A stretch of 64,000 nucleotides of DNA from Dehalococcoidia bacterium. Its GTDB lineage: Bacteria; Chloroflexota; Dehalococcoidia; Lucifugimonadales; UBA3495. The notes beneath the pieces were generated by a model. That model was not told the DNA's origin, did not search any database, and saw only the letters and a program-made list of their open reading frames with translations. Numbering within the stretch: the stretch's first letter is position 1; every line of letters begins with the position of its first letter. This document shows, one piece after another, positions 43,367-54,279 of the stretch. The stretch spans positions 1 through 64,000 of the forward strand of contig JAJEIA010000058.1 of the NCBI GenBank assembly GCA_022823505.1, given 5' to 3'. A program made the translations under genes and the position numbers.

Positions 43367-43870
43367 GTGAACAAGATCATTATAATCGGCAACCTGGGCC
43401 GGGATCCGGAGATGCGGTATTCCGCGTCGGGAACTCCGATGACATCTTTCAGCATTGCCAGCAACCGCCGCTATACCACGGCAGCAGGCGAACAACGCGA
43501 GGAAACCGAATGGTTCAACTGCACCGCCTTTGGGCGGCTTGCGGATACCTGTAACCAATATCTCGCTCGTGGGCGACAGGTCTACGTCGAGGGGCGTTTA
43601 AGTTCTCGTCAGTACAATCGCCAAGATGGGACCCCCGGGTTTTCACTTGACGTGATGGTAACCGAGATGCAAATGCTGGGTCGGCGAGACGACCAGATGG
43701 ATGACGGTGGCTACGGCGGATACGGCAGTCAGCAAGACCGCGGCTACGGCGGCCGGTCTGACGGAAGTGGATATGGCGACCAGCGCGGCGGATACGACGA
43801 CCGGCGCGGGGCCGGCCAAGGTGTCGGCGGCCCGGGTGATCCCATGGACGTTGACGACCTGCCCTTCTAG
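43367..43870 (+). CDS. ssb: Single-stranded DNA-binding protein
   Basis: 167 residues from GTG 43367. OB fold with NKIIIIGNLGRDPEMRYSASG, EETEWFNCTAFGRLADTCNQYLARGRQVYVEGRL, then a Gly/Tyr/Asp/Arg-rich disordered linker and the acidic tip DVDDLPF that recruits repair proteins. Canonical position between rpsF and rpsR. Confidence 0.95.
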   Translation: MNKIIIIGNLGRDPEMRYSASGTPMTSFSIASNRRYTTAAGEQREETEWFNCTAFGRLADTCNQYLARGRQVYVEGRLSSRQYNRQDGTPGFSLDVMVTEMQMLGRRDDQMDDGGYGGYGSQQDRGYGGRSDGSGYGDQRGGYDDRRGAGQGVGGPGDPMDVDDLPF

Positions 43871-43915
43871 CAACGCAGCATTTCGACCACAGAAACCCCG
43901 GAGGAACCTCCAACG

Positions 43916-44383
43916 ATGACTACTCCCGAATCCGCTCCTGCCACTACGCCGGCCAGCGCGCCGCCACCTTCCCCGTCCGGTGGACCTCCACCTGCTGGTG
44001 GGCCTCCTTCCGGCGGGCCCCCTTCCGGCGGGCCGGGTGGAAGGCCGGGCGGCGGCCCTCCGGGCGGGCGACCGGGTGGCCCGGGCGGGCGACCGCCGGG
44101 TCGGGGCGGACCGCGCGGCGGAGGTCGAGGCGGGCGGAGGTACGGGCCGCGCCGGAGAGTTTGCGCGTTCACGGTTGAAGGGGTCACTCCCGACTACAAG
44201 GACGTCGACCGGCTGCGCCGGTACATCTCGGAGCAGGGGAAAATCGAGCCCACGCGCAAGACCGGCACCTCGGCGAAGAACCAGCGGCTGTTGGCCCAGG
44301 CGATCAAGCGGGCGCGTTATCTCGCGCTGCTGCCCTACGCGCCCGAACACAGCATCAACGTCGGCATGCGTTCGGGTCGCTAA
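43916..44383 (+). CDS. rpsR: 30S ribosomal protein bS18 with long Pro/Gly N-tail
   Basis: 155 residues; the core S18 ([55 protein letters not shown]) occupies the last about 80. The first about 75 residues are Gly/Pro/Arg repeats ([15 protein letters not shown]) not found in typical S18 and probably disordered. Good ribosome site (GGAGG) before ATG 43916. Confidence 0.93.
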   Translation: MTTPESAPATTPASAPPPSPSGGPPPAGGPPSGGPPSGGPGGRPGGGPPGGRPGGPGGRPPGRGGPRGGGRGGRRYGPRRRVCAFTVEGVTPDYKDVDRLRRYISEQGKIEPTRKTGTSAKNQRLLAQAIKRARYLALLPYAPEHSINVGMRSGR

Positions 44384-44397
44384 CCGGCCCACCCCAG

Positions 44398-45591
44398 ATG
44401 CTGAACCTTTCGCTGCCCTGGAAACGCAGCGCCGCCGAGGCAGAGGAAACCCCGGAACAGCCGGTCAGGCGACGTCCCTCAAGAAACGCGGCCGGTCGCA
44501 ATCGTCGGCTGGGAACGGCAGACTCGCATGCCGCCCAGGCCGCGCGGTCGCGCCGCCGGATGGAATCCCGCCGGCAGCGAATCGCGATCATCGTCGGGGC
44601 CGCGCTGATACTGGTAATCGTCGGCGTGGTGCTGGCGGGGGTGTACCAGCAGTTCATCCTGCCGCCGAGGGTGATGGCCGGGGATGTGAGGGGTGTCCGC
44701 TTTACCATGGGCGACCTGGTGGAACGGATCCGGGTGTTGCAGGGCATCAACCGCTACCAGGGCGGGCAGGTGGATTTCAGCCGCATACCGTTCCAGTTGC
44801 TGACCGACCTGCTGCACGCCGAGATATTGCGGCAGGCCGCCCCCGGCCTGGGCATAAACGTCACGGACGCCCAGATCGATCAGGCGATCCGGGACCAATT
44901 CCGCCCAGAACCGGAACCGGGGCAGGAAGTGACGGACGCCCAATTGGACGCCGAGTTCGACAACGTCTACAAGAATTTTCTGACCCAGGTGAACCTGACC
45001 GACGACGCCTATCGTCGGATCATGGAAGAGCGGCTGCACCAGAGCACGCTGTTCGGCATCATGTTGGGGTCACTGCCGGAGGAGGCGCCGCAAGTGGAAC
45101 TGCAGGCGATCGCGCTGAGCCTGAACTCCTCAGCGTCTCCGGAGGCGGTGCGGGAACGCCTGGTGCTGGGACAGGATTTCGGTTCCGTGTCCAGGGAGAT
45201 CTCCGGCAACGACGGATACATCGGATGGGTACCCGAGGGCGCGTTTCCGGAGTTTGACAGGTACCTGTTCGGCGAGACCGAAATCGCGGAGGACGGGACC
45301 GAGACCCGCAAGCCCGCCACGCTGGAACCAGGAGAGATTTCCACTCCCATATACGATGACGAAACGATCTTCATCATCCAGACCATCGGCGGGCCAGAAA
45401 CGCGCGAGGTCGGATCGCAAATGCTTTTCCAGATGGCCAGCGCCCGGGTTGAGAAGTGGAAGGACGACCAGCTGGCGCGCGGATCCGAGGAGGGCTGGGT
45501 GAAGATCAATTTCGACAGCAACCGGTACGCGTGGGTGACGGACCAGGTCCGGCTCACCGCGCCGCGCGTTACGCCGCCACCCCAGCAGTAA
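44398..45591 (+). CDS. Membrane-anchored peptidyl-prolyl isomerase (SurA/PrsA-like)
   Basis: 397 residues. A basic cytoplasmic N-terminus (about 1-60) leads to a membrane helix (about 62-85, IAIIVGAALILVIVGVVLAG), then a SurA-N-like helical domain (about 110-220) and a parvulin-type rotamase domain (NGYIGWVPEGAFPEF-like core with LEPGEISTPIYDDETIFIIQ). It should fold secreted proteins outside the membrane. 15 nt after rpsR, probably in the same transcript. Confidence 0.85.
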   Translation: MLNLSLPWKRSAAEAEETPEQPVRRRPSRNAAGRNRRLGTADSHAAQAARSRRRMESRRQRIAIIVGAALILVIVGVVLAGVYQQFILPPRVMAGDVRGVRFTMGDLVERIRVLQGINRYQGGQVDFSRIPFQLLTDLLHAEILRQAAPGLGINVTDAQIDQAIRDQFRPEPEPGQEVTDAQLDAEFDNVYKNFLTQVNLTDDAYRRIMEERLHQSTLFGIMLGSLPEEAPQVELQAIALSLNSSASPEAVRERLVLGQDFGSVSREISGNDGYIGWVPEGAFPEFDRYLFGETEIAEDGTETRKPATLEPGEISTPIYDDETIFIIQTIGGPETREVGSQMLFQMASARVEKWKDDQLARGSEEGWVKINFDSNRYAWVTDQVRLTAPRVTPPPQQ

Positions 45592-45685
45592 GACCCGCGA
45601 GGATTAAGAAAAAGGCAGCGCAGCCAGTCCGAGAACGCACCAGGTTCAACACCGCTTCAAGCAAAACATCCCGCAGAATTACCAG

Positions 45686-47005
45686 ATGCCCGCCGCTACG
45701 GAAACAATCAACATCGGCCTGATGGGTCTTGGGACCGTTGGGGGTGGTGTCGCTGCGGCGCTGTCGGACAACGCGGACGAGATCCGGCGGAAAACAGGGC
45801 GCACCGTTTGTCTACGCCGGGCCCTGGTGCGCGACGCGGCGAAAACCCGCCACCCGTCGCCGCCGCCGGGAGTGCTGACCACCAATCCCGAAGACATTCT
45901 CGCCGACCCTGACATCCACGTGGTGGTGGAGGTGATGGGCGGCGACACGCCGGCCGGCGAGTACCTGGAACGGGCCCTGGGCAGCGGCAAGCACGTGGTC
46001 ACCGCCAACAAGGAGGTGATGGCCAGGCGCGGCGCATCGCTGCTGGCGCTGGCACAGTCACAAAGCGTCAATCTGCTGTTCGAGGCATCAGCCGGCGGTG
46101 GGATCCCCATCGTCGGCTGCTTGATGTCACAGCTGCTGGCCAACGACATCCGCTCAATCCGTTCCATCATCAACGGGACCACCAACTACATCCTGACCCG
46201 GATGGCGCGGAGCCAGACCCCATTCGGCGAAGCGCTGGCCGAAGCCCAGGAACGGGGATACGCCGAGGCGGACCCCACCAACGATGTCGAAGGCATCGAC
46301 GCCGCGTACAAGCTCTCGGTACTGGGAAGTTTGGCGTTTCACCAATCCATACCGCACGGGGCGATCCACACCGAGGGCATCAGCCGCCTTGCTCCCGAGG
46401 ACTTCCGCTATGCGGCCGAGCTTGGCTACGCGATCAAATCGCTGGCCATCGCGGCGGCGCAACCGGACGGAACCGTGCAGGCACGGGTCCACCCCGCCCT
46501 GGTTCCTGAGGATCATCTGCTGGCGAAAGTGGACGGCGTGTATAATGCCGTCGAGGTGACCGGCGACCTGTGTGGCCAGATCATTCTGCACGGCCAGGGA
46601 GCCGGGCGTGACGCGACCACCAGCGCGGTGATGGGCGACGTCCTGAACGTGGTGAGGTTCATCGACAGCGCAGGCGCTCCGCCGCTGCTTCCCGTTTCCA
46701 ACGGAAACAGCCAACGAGCCGGGGACGCCATCCGACCCATCGACGAGCTCTCCAGCGCGTACTACATGCGGCTGACCTGCGCGGATCAGGCGGGCGTGTT
46801 GGCGCAAATAGCGCGTCTGCTGGGGGACGGCAACATCTCCATCGCCACCGTGATCCAGAAGGACACCGACCCAGGAAGCGGCACCGCGCAACTGGTGATC
46901 ACCACCTATCCTTCCCGCGAAGCAGACGTGCAAACCGCGCTGGCGGCCGTGGCGGAGCTGGGGGTGGTGGTGAGCGTAGACAACCTGATTCGTATCGAGC
47001 AGTAA
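45686..47005 (+). CDS. hom: Homoserine dehydrogenase with ACT domain
   Basis: 439 residues. NAD(P)-dependent reduction of aspartate semialdehyde to homoserine in threonine/methionine synthesis. GLMGLGTVGGGVAAALSDN (cofactor), GKHVVTANKEVMA, INGTTNYILTRM and GYAEADPTNDVEGIDAAYKLSVL (catalytic) are intact. The C-terminal ACT domain (about 355-435) is the usual site of threonine feedback. thrC follows; no homoserine kinase lies between. Confidence 0.94.
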   Translation: MPAATETINIGLMGLGTVGGGVAAALSDNADEIRRKTGRTVCLRRALVRDAAKTRHPSPPPGVLTTNPEDILADPDIHVVVEVMGGDTPAGEYLERALGSGKHVVTANKEVMARRGASLLALAQSQSVNLLFEASAGGGIPIVGCLMSQLLANDIRSIRSIINGTTNYILTRMARSQTPFGEALAEAQERGYAEADPTNDVEGIDAAYKLSVLGSLAFHQSIPHGAIHTEGISRLAPEDFRYAAELGYAIKSLAIAAAQPDGTVQARVHPALVPEDHLLAKVDGVYNAVEVTGDLCGQIILHGQGAGRDATTSAVMGDVLNVVRFIDSAGAPPLLPVSNGNSQRAGDAIRPIDELSSAYYMRLTCADQAGVLAQIARLLGDGNISIATVIQKDTDPGSGTAQLVITTYPSREADVQTALAAVAELGVVVSVDNLIRIEQ

Positions 47006-47105
47006 ACCGACCGCAAGCGAGCATCCAACTGCAAGCGAGCGTCCGACGCATAGATTGCAGGAACCAAGCGACACCGTGCTACCAGCCAACCAAATCCGGT
47101 AGGAA

Positions 47106-48169
<1,064 letters not shown>

Positions 48170-48173
<4 letters not shown>

Positions 48174-48772
48174 GCTCCGCCGGGACCAAAATGAACCTCG
48201 CAGCCATCGAGGTCGCCGTGGGCACCGTCCTCAAGTACATTGACGAGGACAGCGGGCGCGAGGGCCTTTGGCGGACGCCCGAACGGGTCGCGGAAATGTA
48301 CGCGGAGCTGTTCTCGGGCGTGGGGACGGATCCGGCGACGGAAATCGACGCGATCTTCTCGGACGACGTGACCCATGACCCGGTGATGGTGGCGGATCTC
48401 CCGTTCCACTCGATGTGCGAGCATCACCTGCTGCCGTTTTTCGGAAGAGCCAGCCTGGTCTACGTACCCGACCGGCACATCGCGGGGATCAGCAAAATCG
48501 CCCGGGCGCTGGAAACCACGGCGCGACGATTGCAGGTGCAGGAGCGGCTCACCGCGCAGTTGGCCGACGCCGTCATGGCGAGAGTGCAGCCGCTGGCGGT
48601 GGCGTGTCGCGTCGAAGCGGAGCACCTGTGCATGTCCATGCGGGGGATCCAGAAACCGGGCCATCGCGTGGTGACAACCGCGATACGGCACGGGCACGGC
48701 GGCGGGGACAACGGCGCCGCGCCGTCATATTCGGCAAACGAACTGCTGAGCCTGCTGGACAGCCGAGGATAG
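48170..48772 (+). CDS. folE: GTP cyclohydrolase I
   Basis: 200 residues from ATG 48170. Zinc enzyme of the first folate-synthesis step (GTP to dihydroneopterin triphosphate). SMCEHHLLPFFG and EHLCMSMRGIQKPG carry the zinc Cys/His/Cys ligands, and REGLWRTPERVAEMYAELFSG is the family N-terminus. Coupled to thrC and 14 nt before the acetyltransferase gene. Confidence 0.95.
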
Positions 48773-48786
48773 GCGGCGCTTCCGAC

Positions 48787-49803
48787 ATGACAACATCGCA
48801 TCCTGCAACTCCAATCACGTCGTTTGAAGAAGTGCGACAGCAGTGGCAGGAACTGCTGGGCCGGTCGGTAGTCAATAACCTGTACATCACGCCGAGCTGG
48901 CAGGAGTTATGGTGGAGCGCCTTCCAGAACGGCCGTTCGCTGGCGGGTTTTTACCTGACCGACTCGGCGGGGCAACTCACCGCGCTGGCGTCGCTGTCGC
49001 GCTGCGGCGACAACTTCTCCTTCGTGGGGAACAGCGACACCTTTGACTACAACGACTTCGTCATCGCCCGCGGGACTGAGCCGGCGTTCTACCCGGCCCT
49101 GCTGGACGAGATCGACTCGGGGGGCGGCCGACAATTGGACCTCTACTCGGTGGGGGAAGACTCGCCGACGCTGACGATGCTGCCGGAACTGGCGCGAGCC
49201 CGAGGGTACGCGGTGGACATTGCTGAGGAAGACGTTGCGCCACGGATCGATCTACCGCCGACCTGGGACGACTACCTGGCGGGGTTGAGCAAGAAAGACC
49301 GGCACGAACTGCGGCGCAAGCTGCGCCGGCTGGAGGGCCACGACAACTGGCGGTGGTTCTGCGTTTCGGATCGCGACGAGGCGAGCGCGCGTACCGATAC
49401 GTTCCTGGACCTGATGCGGAGCAGCGATCCGGCAAAGGCCGAGTTTCTCACCGCCGACCGGGAACAATTCTTCCGGGAGCTGATTGCTGCCACGGCGTCC
49501 GAGGGCGTGCTGCGGTTGTTCTTCATGGAGATGGACGACAAACCGGTGGCGGCCTCGCTGTGCCTGGACTACGACGGGGTGCGGATGCTGTACAACAGCG
49601 GGCACGACGTGGAATACCGGTACTACAGCGTGGGGCTGCTGCTGCACGCGCTATGCCTGCGCGACGCGTTGGAACAGGGCTATCGATACTTCGATTTTTT
49701 GCGCGGAAACGAACCATACAAGTACCGGCTGGGCGGCCGCGACCATCATCTCTACCGCATAACGCTCCAGCGTACGGACGCGCTCGGCACGGGCGGCGAG
49801 TAA
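48787..49803 (+). CDS. GNAT-fold acetyltransferase (CelD/BcsL family)
   Basis: 338 residues. Two GNAT-like halves related to FemAB: an N-terminal region with NNLYITPSWQELWWSAF and YNDFVIARG, then the core SKKDRHELRRKLRRLE and the C-terminal YYSVGLLLHALCLRDALEQGYRYFDFLRGNEPYKYRLGG. Family members act in polysaccharide or cell-envelope biosynthesis; the glycosyltransferase gene that follows supports that. Confidence 0.85.
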   Translation: MTTSHPATPITSFEEVRQQWQELLGRSVVNNLYITPSWQELWWSAFQNGRSLAGFYLTDSAGQLTALASLSRCGDNFSFVGNSDTFDYNDFVIARGTEPAFYPALLDEIDSGGGRQLDLYSVGEDSPTLTMLPELARARGYAVDIAEEDVAPRIDLPPTWDDYLAGLSKKDRHELRRKLRRLEGHDNWRWFCVSDRDEASARTDTFLDLMRSSDPAKAEFLTADREQFFRELIAATASEGVLRLFFMEMDDKPVAASLCLDYDGVRMLYNSGHDVEYRYYSVGLLLHALCLRDALEQGYRYFDFLRGNEPYKYRLGGRDHHLYRITLQRTDALGTGGE

Positions 49804-49899
49804 CGACACGAAGCAGAAACGCCTCATTGCCACAATGCGGTCCATCCCGATTGCGCCGATCATGTCCGTGTGTGTTGATAGCCGCAGGAGCGTCTTGCC

Positions 49900-51138
49900 T
49901 TGATATCCGATTGTAGATACCGGGTGGCACTGATCTCCTACCACACCTGTCCGCTGGCCGCGCCCGGGCAGGGGAAGGCGGGAGGAATGAACGTGCACGT
50001 GCGGGAGTTGGCGCGCGCCATGGGCAAGCTCGGCGTCAGCGTGGACGTGTTCACGCGGGATCACGATTACGCGTGCGACGCTGACGCCGCCGAGGGCGGG
50101 GCGGTCAACTATGTTCATGTGCCGGCCGGGCCGCCCGATGCGCCGCTGGGCGAACTGCCCAACTACCTGGACGATTTCGTAGCCGGAATTGGGGCGTACC
50201 GGGAGCGCAACAACGTTCAATACCGGGCGATCCATTCCCACTATTGGCTGAGCGGCTGGGCCGGGTCGCGCGTCGCCGCAGCAACCGGGACGCCTCACCT
50301 GATCACCTTCCACACGCTGTCACGCATCAAGATGCAGTCGCGATCCGGAGAGCAGGAACCGCCGGTGCGGCAGGAGACCGAGGAACGGATCATCGCCGAC
50401 GCCGATTGTGTCGTCGCGTTCAGCCCACACGAGCGGGACGCGATGGTGCGACTCTACGGAGCCGACCGAAATCGGGTGGAGCTGATACCGTGCGGCGTCG
50501 ATTTGAGCCGGTTCCGACCCATTGGACGAGCGGCAGCGCGCCGTGAGCTGGGCCTGAACGGACACAAGGTCATGCTGTACGTGGGACGGATCGAGCCCCT
50601 GAAGGGCGCCGACCTGTTGCTGCACACGGCGGCGGCACTGGAAACGGAGGAGGGCGTGCAGGTGCTCGTGGTGGGTTCGGACGCCGACGGCAGCGGAGAA
50701 GTGGAGCGGTTACAGCGGTTGTCCGAGGATCTGGAGCTGGGCGACACCGTGGAATTCGTGGGCCGCGTACCCCAGGAGCAGTTGGCGCTGTACTACTCCG
50801 CGGCGGACGTGTGCGTCGTGCCGTCGTTCTACGAGAGTTTTGGCCTGGCCGCACTGGAGAGCATGGCCTGCGGGACCCCGGTGGTAGCCTCTCGCGTCGG
50901 GGGCCTCTCGACAATCGTGCAGCACGGCAAGACCGGCTACCTGAAATCGTGGCGATGCCCGGAGGCGTTCGCCCAGTCGTTGGAAATGATCATGGCCAAC
51001 GAAGACCTGCGGGACAGCATGGGTCGAGCCGCGCGGCACCGGGCCGAAACCCTGAGCTGGGAACAGGTGGCGGGGCGCCTCCTGGCGCTTTACGAACGCC
51101 TGGCATCCGATGGGGATGGCCCGGAGCAGGTTCGCTGA
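49900..51138 (+). CDS. Glycosyltransferase family 4
   Basis: 412 residues from TTG 49900 (GGAG upstream). Retaining GT-B fold: GKAGGMNVHVRELARAMGKLG in the acceptor half; RVELIPCGVDLSRF, MLYVGRIEPLKGADLLL and the E-x7-E motif in SFYESFGLAALESMACGTPVVASRVGG in the nucleotide-sugar half. Similar in layout to MshA-like and sucrose-phosphate-synthase-like enzymes. The next gene starts on its stop codon. Confidence 0.92.
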   Translation: MISDCRYRVALISYHTCPLAAPGQGKAGGMNVHVRELARAMGKLGVSVDVFTRDHDYACDADAAEGGAVNYVHVPAGPPDAPLGELPNYLDDFVAGIGAYRERNNVQYRAIHSHYWLSGWAGSRVAAATGTPHLITFHTLSRIKMQSRSGEQEPPVRQETEERIIADADCVVAFSPHERDAMVRLYGADRNRVELIPCGVDLSRFRPIGRAAARRELGLNGHKVMLYVGRIEPLKGADLLLHTAAALETEEGVQVLVVGSDADGSGEVERLQRLSEDLELGDTVEFVGRVPQEQLALYYSAADVCVVPSFYESFGLAALESMACGTPVVASRVGGLSTIVQHGKTGYLKSWRCPEAFAQSLEMIMANEDLRDSMGRAARHRAETLSWEQVAGRLLALYERLASDGDGPEQVR

Positions 51139-51992
51139 TGCAGCAGCCACCTCCCGGCCGGTTGACCCCGAACGACCTGGGGTTTCCGCATCTGACGGGC
51201 CCCGGCGGGCAGAACCCGCGGAGGCGGCGCCGGCCGTTGGCGTCCGCGCTACGCCACCTGGAGAGCCGGTTGGGCGCGGGTCTGCTGGTGTTCCTGCCGG
51301 TGCTGGTGACCTATTTCGTCTTCAACTTTTTCTACGACGTCCTGGCATCGCTGCTGGAGCCGTTCGTCCGTTGGCTGAACATCCCGAAGACGGGAGGGTT
51401 CGACTGGTCCGACCTGGTCGCCGTCGCCGCAGTGCTGGTGGTGATCTACGTCGTCGGATTGCTCATCGGATGGGCGGTGGTCAAGTTCCTGATCAACCAG
51501 ATCCACGACCTGATCGGCCGGATCCCGGTGGTGGGAGCGGTATACAAGACGACGCGGGTGGGCATCGACTTCCTGTCGGACACGCAACAACAGGACTACC
51601 GAGGGGTGGTGTTGATCGAGTTCCCTCGCCTGGGGGTTTTGTCGATCGGGCTGATAACGTCGAACCTGGGCAAACTCGACGGCGTGGAGGACCACCTGTC
51701 CATATACGTACCCACCACACCGGTGCCATCGTCGGGGTACCTGGTGGTGGCCGCCGCCAGCAAGGTGACGCCGACTGACATCACCGTTGACGAAGCCATG
51801 CGCATCATCATCTCGGGCGGCATCCTTGCCGGCGAGATCATCGCGGGCCGCGTGTCGCTCAACGGCGCGGAGCACCCTGAACCCGACCTGCACTGGCTGT
51901 GGGGTTGCGACGAAACGGCAAAGGCGATACAGGACGCGCCGCCGCCACGCGTGCAAGAATCTGCCCCGGTGGTGACCGGCATCCAGGATTAG
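51138..51992 (+). CDS. DUF502 family membrane protein
   Basis: 284 residues from ATG 51138, which overlaps the glycosyltransferase stop (TGATG). Two membrane helices (about 47-70 and 90-125) come first; RIPVVGAVYKTTRVGIDFLSD and VVLIEFPRLGVLSIGLIT are the signature of DUF502/COV-like proteins. The rest is a soluble beta-rich domain. Function unknown in bacteria. Confidence 0.88.
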   Translation: MQQPPPGRLTPNDLGFPHLTGPGGQNPRRRRRPLASALRHLESRLGAGLLVFLPVLVTYFVFNFFYDVLASLLEPFVRWLNIPKTGGFDWSDLVAVAAVLVVIYVVGLLIGWAVVKFLINQIHDLIGRIPVVGAVYKTTRVGIDFLSDTQQQDYRGVVLIEFPRLGVLSIGLITSNLGKLDGVEDHLSIYVPTTPVPSSGYLVVAAASKVTPTDITVDEAMRIIISGGILAGEIIAGRVSLNGAEHPEPDLHWLWGCDETAKAIQDAPPPRVQESAPVVTGIQD

Positions 51993-52035
51993 CCGTACCC
52001 ACGGTCGGAGGCCGGGACCCCCACCCGCAAACATC

Positions 52036-52058
52036 TCCGGCGCTTTCTCAGCGCCGGA
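52036..52058 (+). terminator. Hairpin between DUF502 and PIG-L genes
   Basis: TCCGGCGCT (52036-52044) and AGCGCCGGA (52050-52058) form a 9-bp stem with a TTTCTC-type loop, without a clear U-run. Confidence 0.4.
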
Positions 52059-52082
52059 GTTCATTCCGGAGGATCAAATTCC

Positions 52083-52814
52083 ATGGACTACACACCCGAA
52101 CGCGCCCTGGTCGTAATTCCACATCCCGACGATGCGGAGGTGTGGGCCGGCGGCACCATCGCCCGCTGGGTGCGCGGGGGATCCGAGGTGCACTACGTGC
52201 TGTGCACCGACGGCAGCAAGGGCACGGACGATCCGGAAATCGACCCGCAGGAACTCGCGGCAACTCGCAGCCGAGAGCAACTGGCCGCCGCAGACATCCT
52301 GGGCATCAAGAACGTGGTGTTACTGGGCCGGACCGATGGCGAGCTTGAGGATACGTCGGACTTTCGGCGGGACCTGGTTCGACAGATCCGCGTGGTCAAA
52401 CCGGACGTTGTGCTGACCACCGAGCCCTACCGCCGCAACATGCAGTGGCACCGGGACCACCGGATTGCGGGCCAGGTGACGCTGGACGCGGTATTTCCCT
52501 ACGCCCGGGACCACCTGCACTTCGGAGAGCTGTTCGCAAACGAGGGCATAGAACCGCACAAAACTGCCGCGATCATGTTCTGGGGATCGGAAAACCCGAA
52601 CACCTTCGTGGACATAGCCGCCGATTTCGACACCAAGATGGACGCGGTGATGGCGCACCGCACTCAGGCCCGCCAACGCACCAGGGAAGAGCTGGAGGGG
52701 TTCGTGCGGGCTCGGGCCAAAGAGGCGGCACAAACCGGCAACGAGTACCCGGACGAGGATTTCAGCGGTCTGACGCTGGCCGAAGCGTTCCGGCGGGTGA
52801 CCTTCCGAACCTAG
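52083..52814 (+). CDS. PIG-L family deacetylase
   Basis: 243 residues. LmbE-like zinc deacetylase with HPDDAEVWAGGTIARWV (zinc and catalytic Asp) and QWHRDHRIAG (third zinc His). Removes N-acetyl groups from GlcNAc-type sugars (mycothiol, bacillithiol, GPI pathways). A link with the nearby glycosyltransferase in low-molecular-weight thiol synthesis is possible but only suggestive. Confidence 0.9.
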   Translation: MDYTPERALVVIPHPDDAEVWAGGTIARWVRGGSEVHYVLCTDGSKGTDDPEIDPQELAATRSREQLAAADILGIKNVVLLGRTDGELEDTSDFRRDLVRQIRVVKPDVVLTTEPYRRNMQWHRDHRIAGQVTLDAVFPYARDHLHFGELFANEGIEPHKTAAIMFWGSENPNTFVDIAADFDTKMDAVMAHRTQARQRTREELEGFVRARAKEAAQTGNEYPDEDFSGLTLAEAFRRVTFRT

Positions 52815-52839
52815 ACCGCTGCCGGGCGACCCGTCCGAA

Positions 52840-54279
52840 CTAAACCGGCGCGCGCCGGGTGTGCCAGTCAGTCGCCTCCTGGTAGGCGTAGGCGGCCCTA
52901 AGGATTGTTTCCTCCGCGAAGGGGCCGCCGCCCAGTTGAACGCCGATGGGCAGGCCGTCCTCCGTGAATCCGCCCGGGATCGACACGGCGGGCATCCCGG
53001 CCAATGGGTAGCAGCCGGTGTACGAGCGGCGGAAAAAGAACCGCTGGCGCACGTCGTCCGCCGACTCGAACGGCGCGGTCAGAGCGTCGTGGCGGGGAGC
53101 GGGATACGGGGCGGTGGGGGAAACGAGGACGTCCACCCGTTGGAAGGCATCCTCGAACTGCCGCCGGAGCAGGACCCGGGCTTTCATGGCCCGGTTCTGA
53201 ACCTTGGCCGGCACCAGGGCGGCGCTCTGGAGGCGCGTGCGAGAAGCCCGGTCCAGCAGCTCGGGCGAGCGCCGCATCAGGCCGTCGCGGGCGCCGGCTC
53301 CCTCCGTATCTGCGATGCCAACGAAGATCGCGCCGGCGATTTCCGTGAGCGGCAGGGAAACGTCGGTTACCTCGGCGCCCAGGCCAGCGAGGGTTTCCAG
53401 GACGGCATCGGTGGCGCGACGCACGTCCGGGTGCATGTCGGGGGCGTCGCAGAGCTCGGTCATGCGGCCGATCTTCATACCACGGATGTCACCGTCAAGC
53501 ATGGCGCGATAGTCGGGCACCGGGCGACGACTCGTGGTGGGATCCATGGGATCGTATCCGGCGACCGCGCCCAGGACCAGCGCGCAGTCCTCCACAGTCT
53601 TAGTCATGGGAGATGCGGCGTCCATGAACCAGCACATGGGCGTGATGCCGTAACGACTGATGCGGGTGAAGGTGGGCCGCAGACCAACGGCGTTGCAGTA
53701 GGACGCCGGACCGCGTCCGCTGCCGCCGGTGTCCTCGCCGACGGATGCCGCGCAGAGGTGCGCGGCCAGCGCGGCGCCCGACCCGCTGCTGGACTCGCCA
53801 GGGGTGTGCCCGTGACGCCAGGGGTTGTCGGGAGTGCCGTAGGGCGGGTCGGCGGTGCCGCCCATGGCCAGTTCGCTGAGGTTGAGCTTGCCCAGCAGGA
53901 TCGCGCCGGCGGACTTTAGCCGGGTCACCACCGTTGCGTCCTCGGCGGGCACGTTATCGGAATAAGCGCGGGAGCCGTTGCTGGTGAGGATGCCCTCGGT
54001 GTTGAACTGGTCCTTGATGGCCATGGGCACGCCGAACAACGCACCGTGGATGGCCGATTCATCCCCGCGACGGATCGCATCATCCACGTCGGCGGCCGCG
54101 CCCAACGCTTCCTCCCGGCTTACGGTGATGTAGGATTTGATGCCACCGTCGATGGCGTCGATGCGGCGGAGATAGGCGTTGACCGCATCGGTGGCGGTGA
54201 ATTCGCCGTTGCGGATGGCAGCCGTGGTGGCCTCGGCGGAGAGAAAGACGATGTCGTCGCGATTGATGGAAGCGGTCAT
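52840..54279 (-). CDS. Amidase signature family enzyme (GatA-like)
   Basis: 479 residues from ATG 54279 (GGAG 9 nt upstream). The Lys-cisSer-Ser triad region is present: MAIKDQFNTEGILTSNGS (Lys), GESSSGSGAALAA and DTGGSGRGPASYCNAVGLRP (nucleophile). The usual GGSSGGS reads GESSSGS. Either a free amidase or a GatA paralogue; the GatC-like gene upstream favours a GatA-type partner, but gatB is not nearby. ATG overlaps the MNT stop by 4 nt. Confidence 0.88.
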   Translation of the reverse strand: MTASINRDDIVFLSAEATTAAIRNGEFTATDAVNAYLRRIDAIDGGIKSYITVSREEALGAAADVDDAIRRGDESAIHGALFGVPMAIKDQFNTEGILTSNGSRAYSDNVPAEDATVVTRLKSAGAILLGKLNLSELAMGGTADPPYGTPDNPWRHGHTPGESSSGSGAALAAHLCAASVGEDTGGSGRGPASYCNAVGLRPTFTRISRYGITPMCWFMDAASPMTKTVEDCALVLGAVAGYDPMDPTTSRRPVPDYRAMLDGDIRGMKIGRMTELCDAPDMHPDVRRATDAVLETLAGLGAEVTDVSLPLTEIAGAIFVGIADTEGAGARDGLMRRSPELLDRASRTRLQSAALVPAKVQNRAMKARVLLRRQFEDAFQRVDVLVSPTAPYPAPRHDALTAPFESADDVRQRFFFRRSYTGCYPLAGMPAVSIPGGFTEDGLPIGVQLGGGPFAEETILRAAYAYQEATDWHTRRAPV

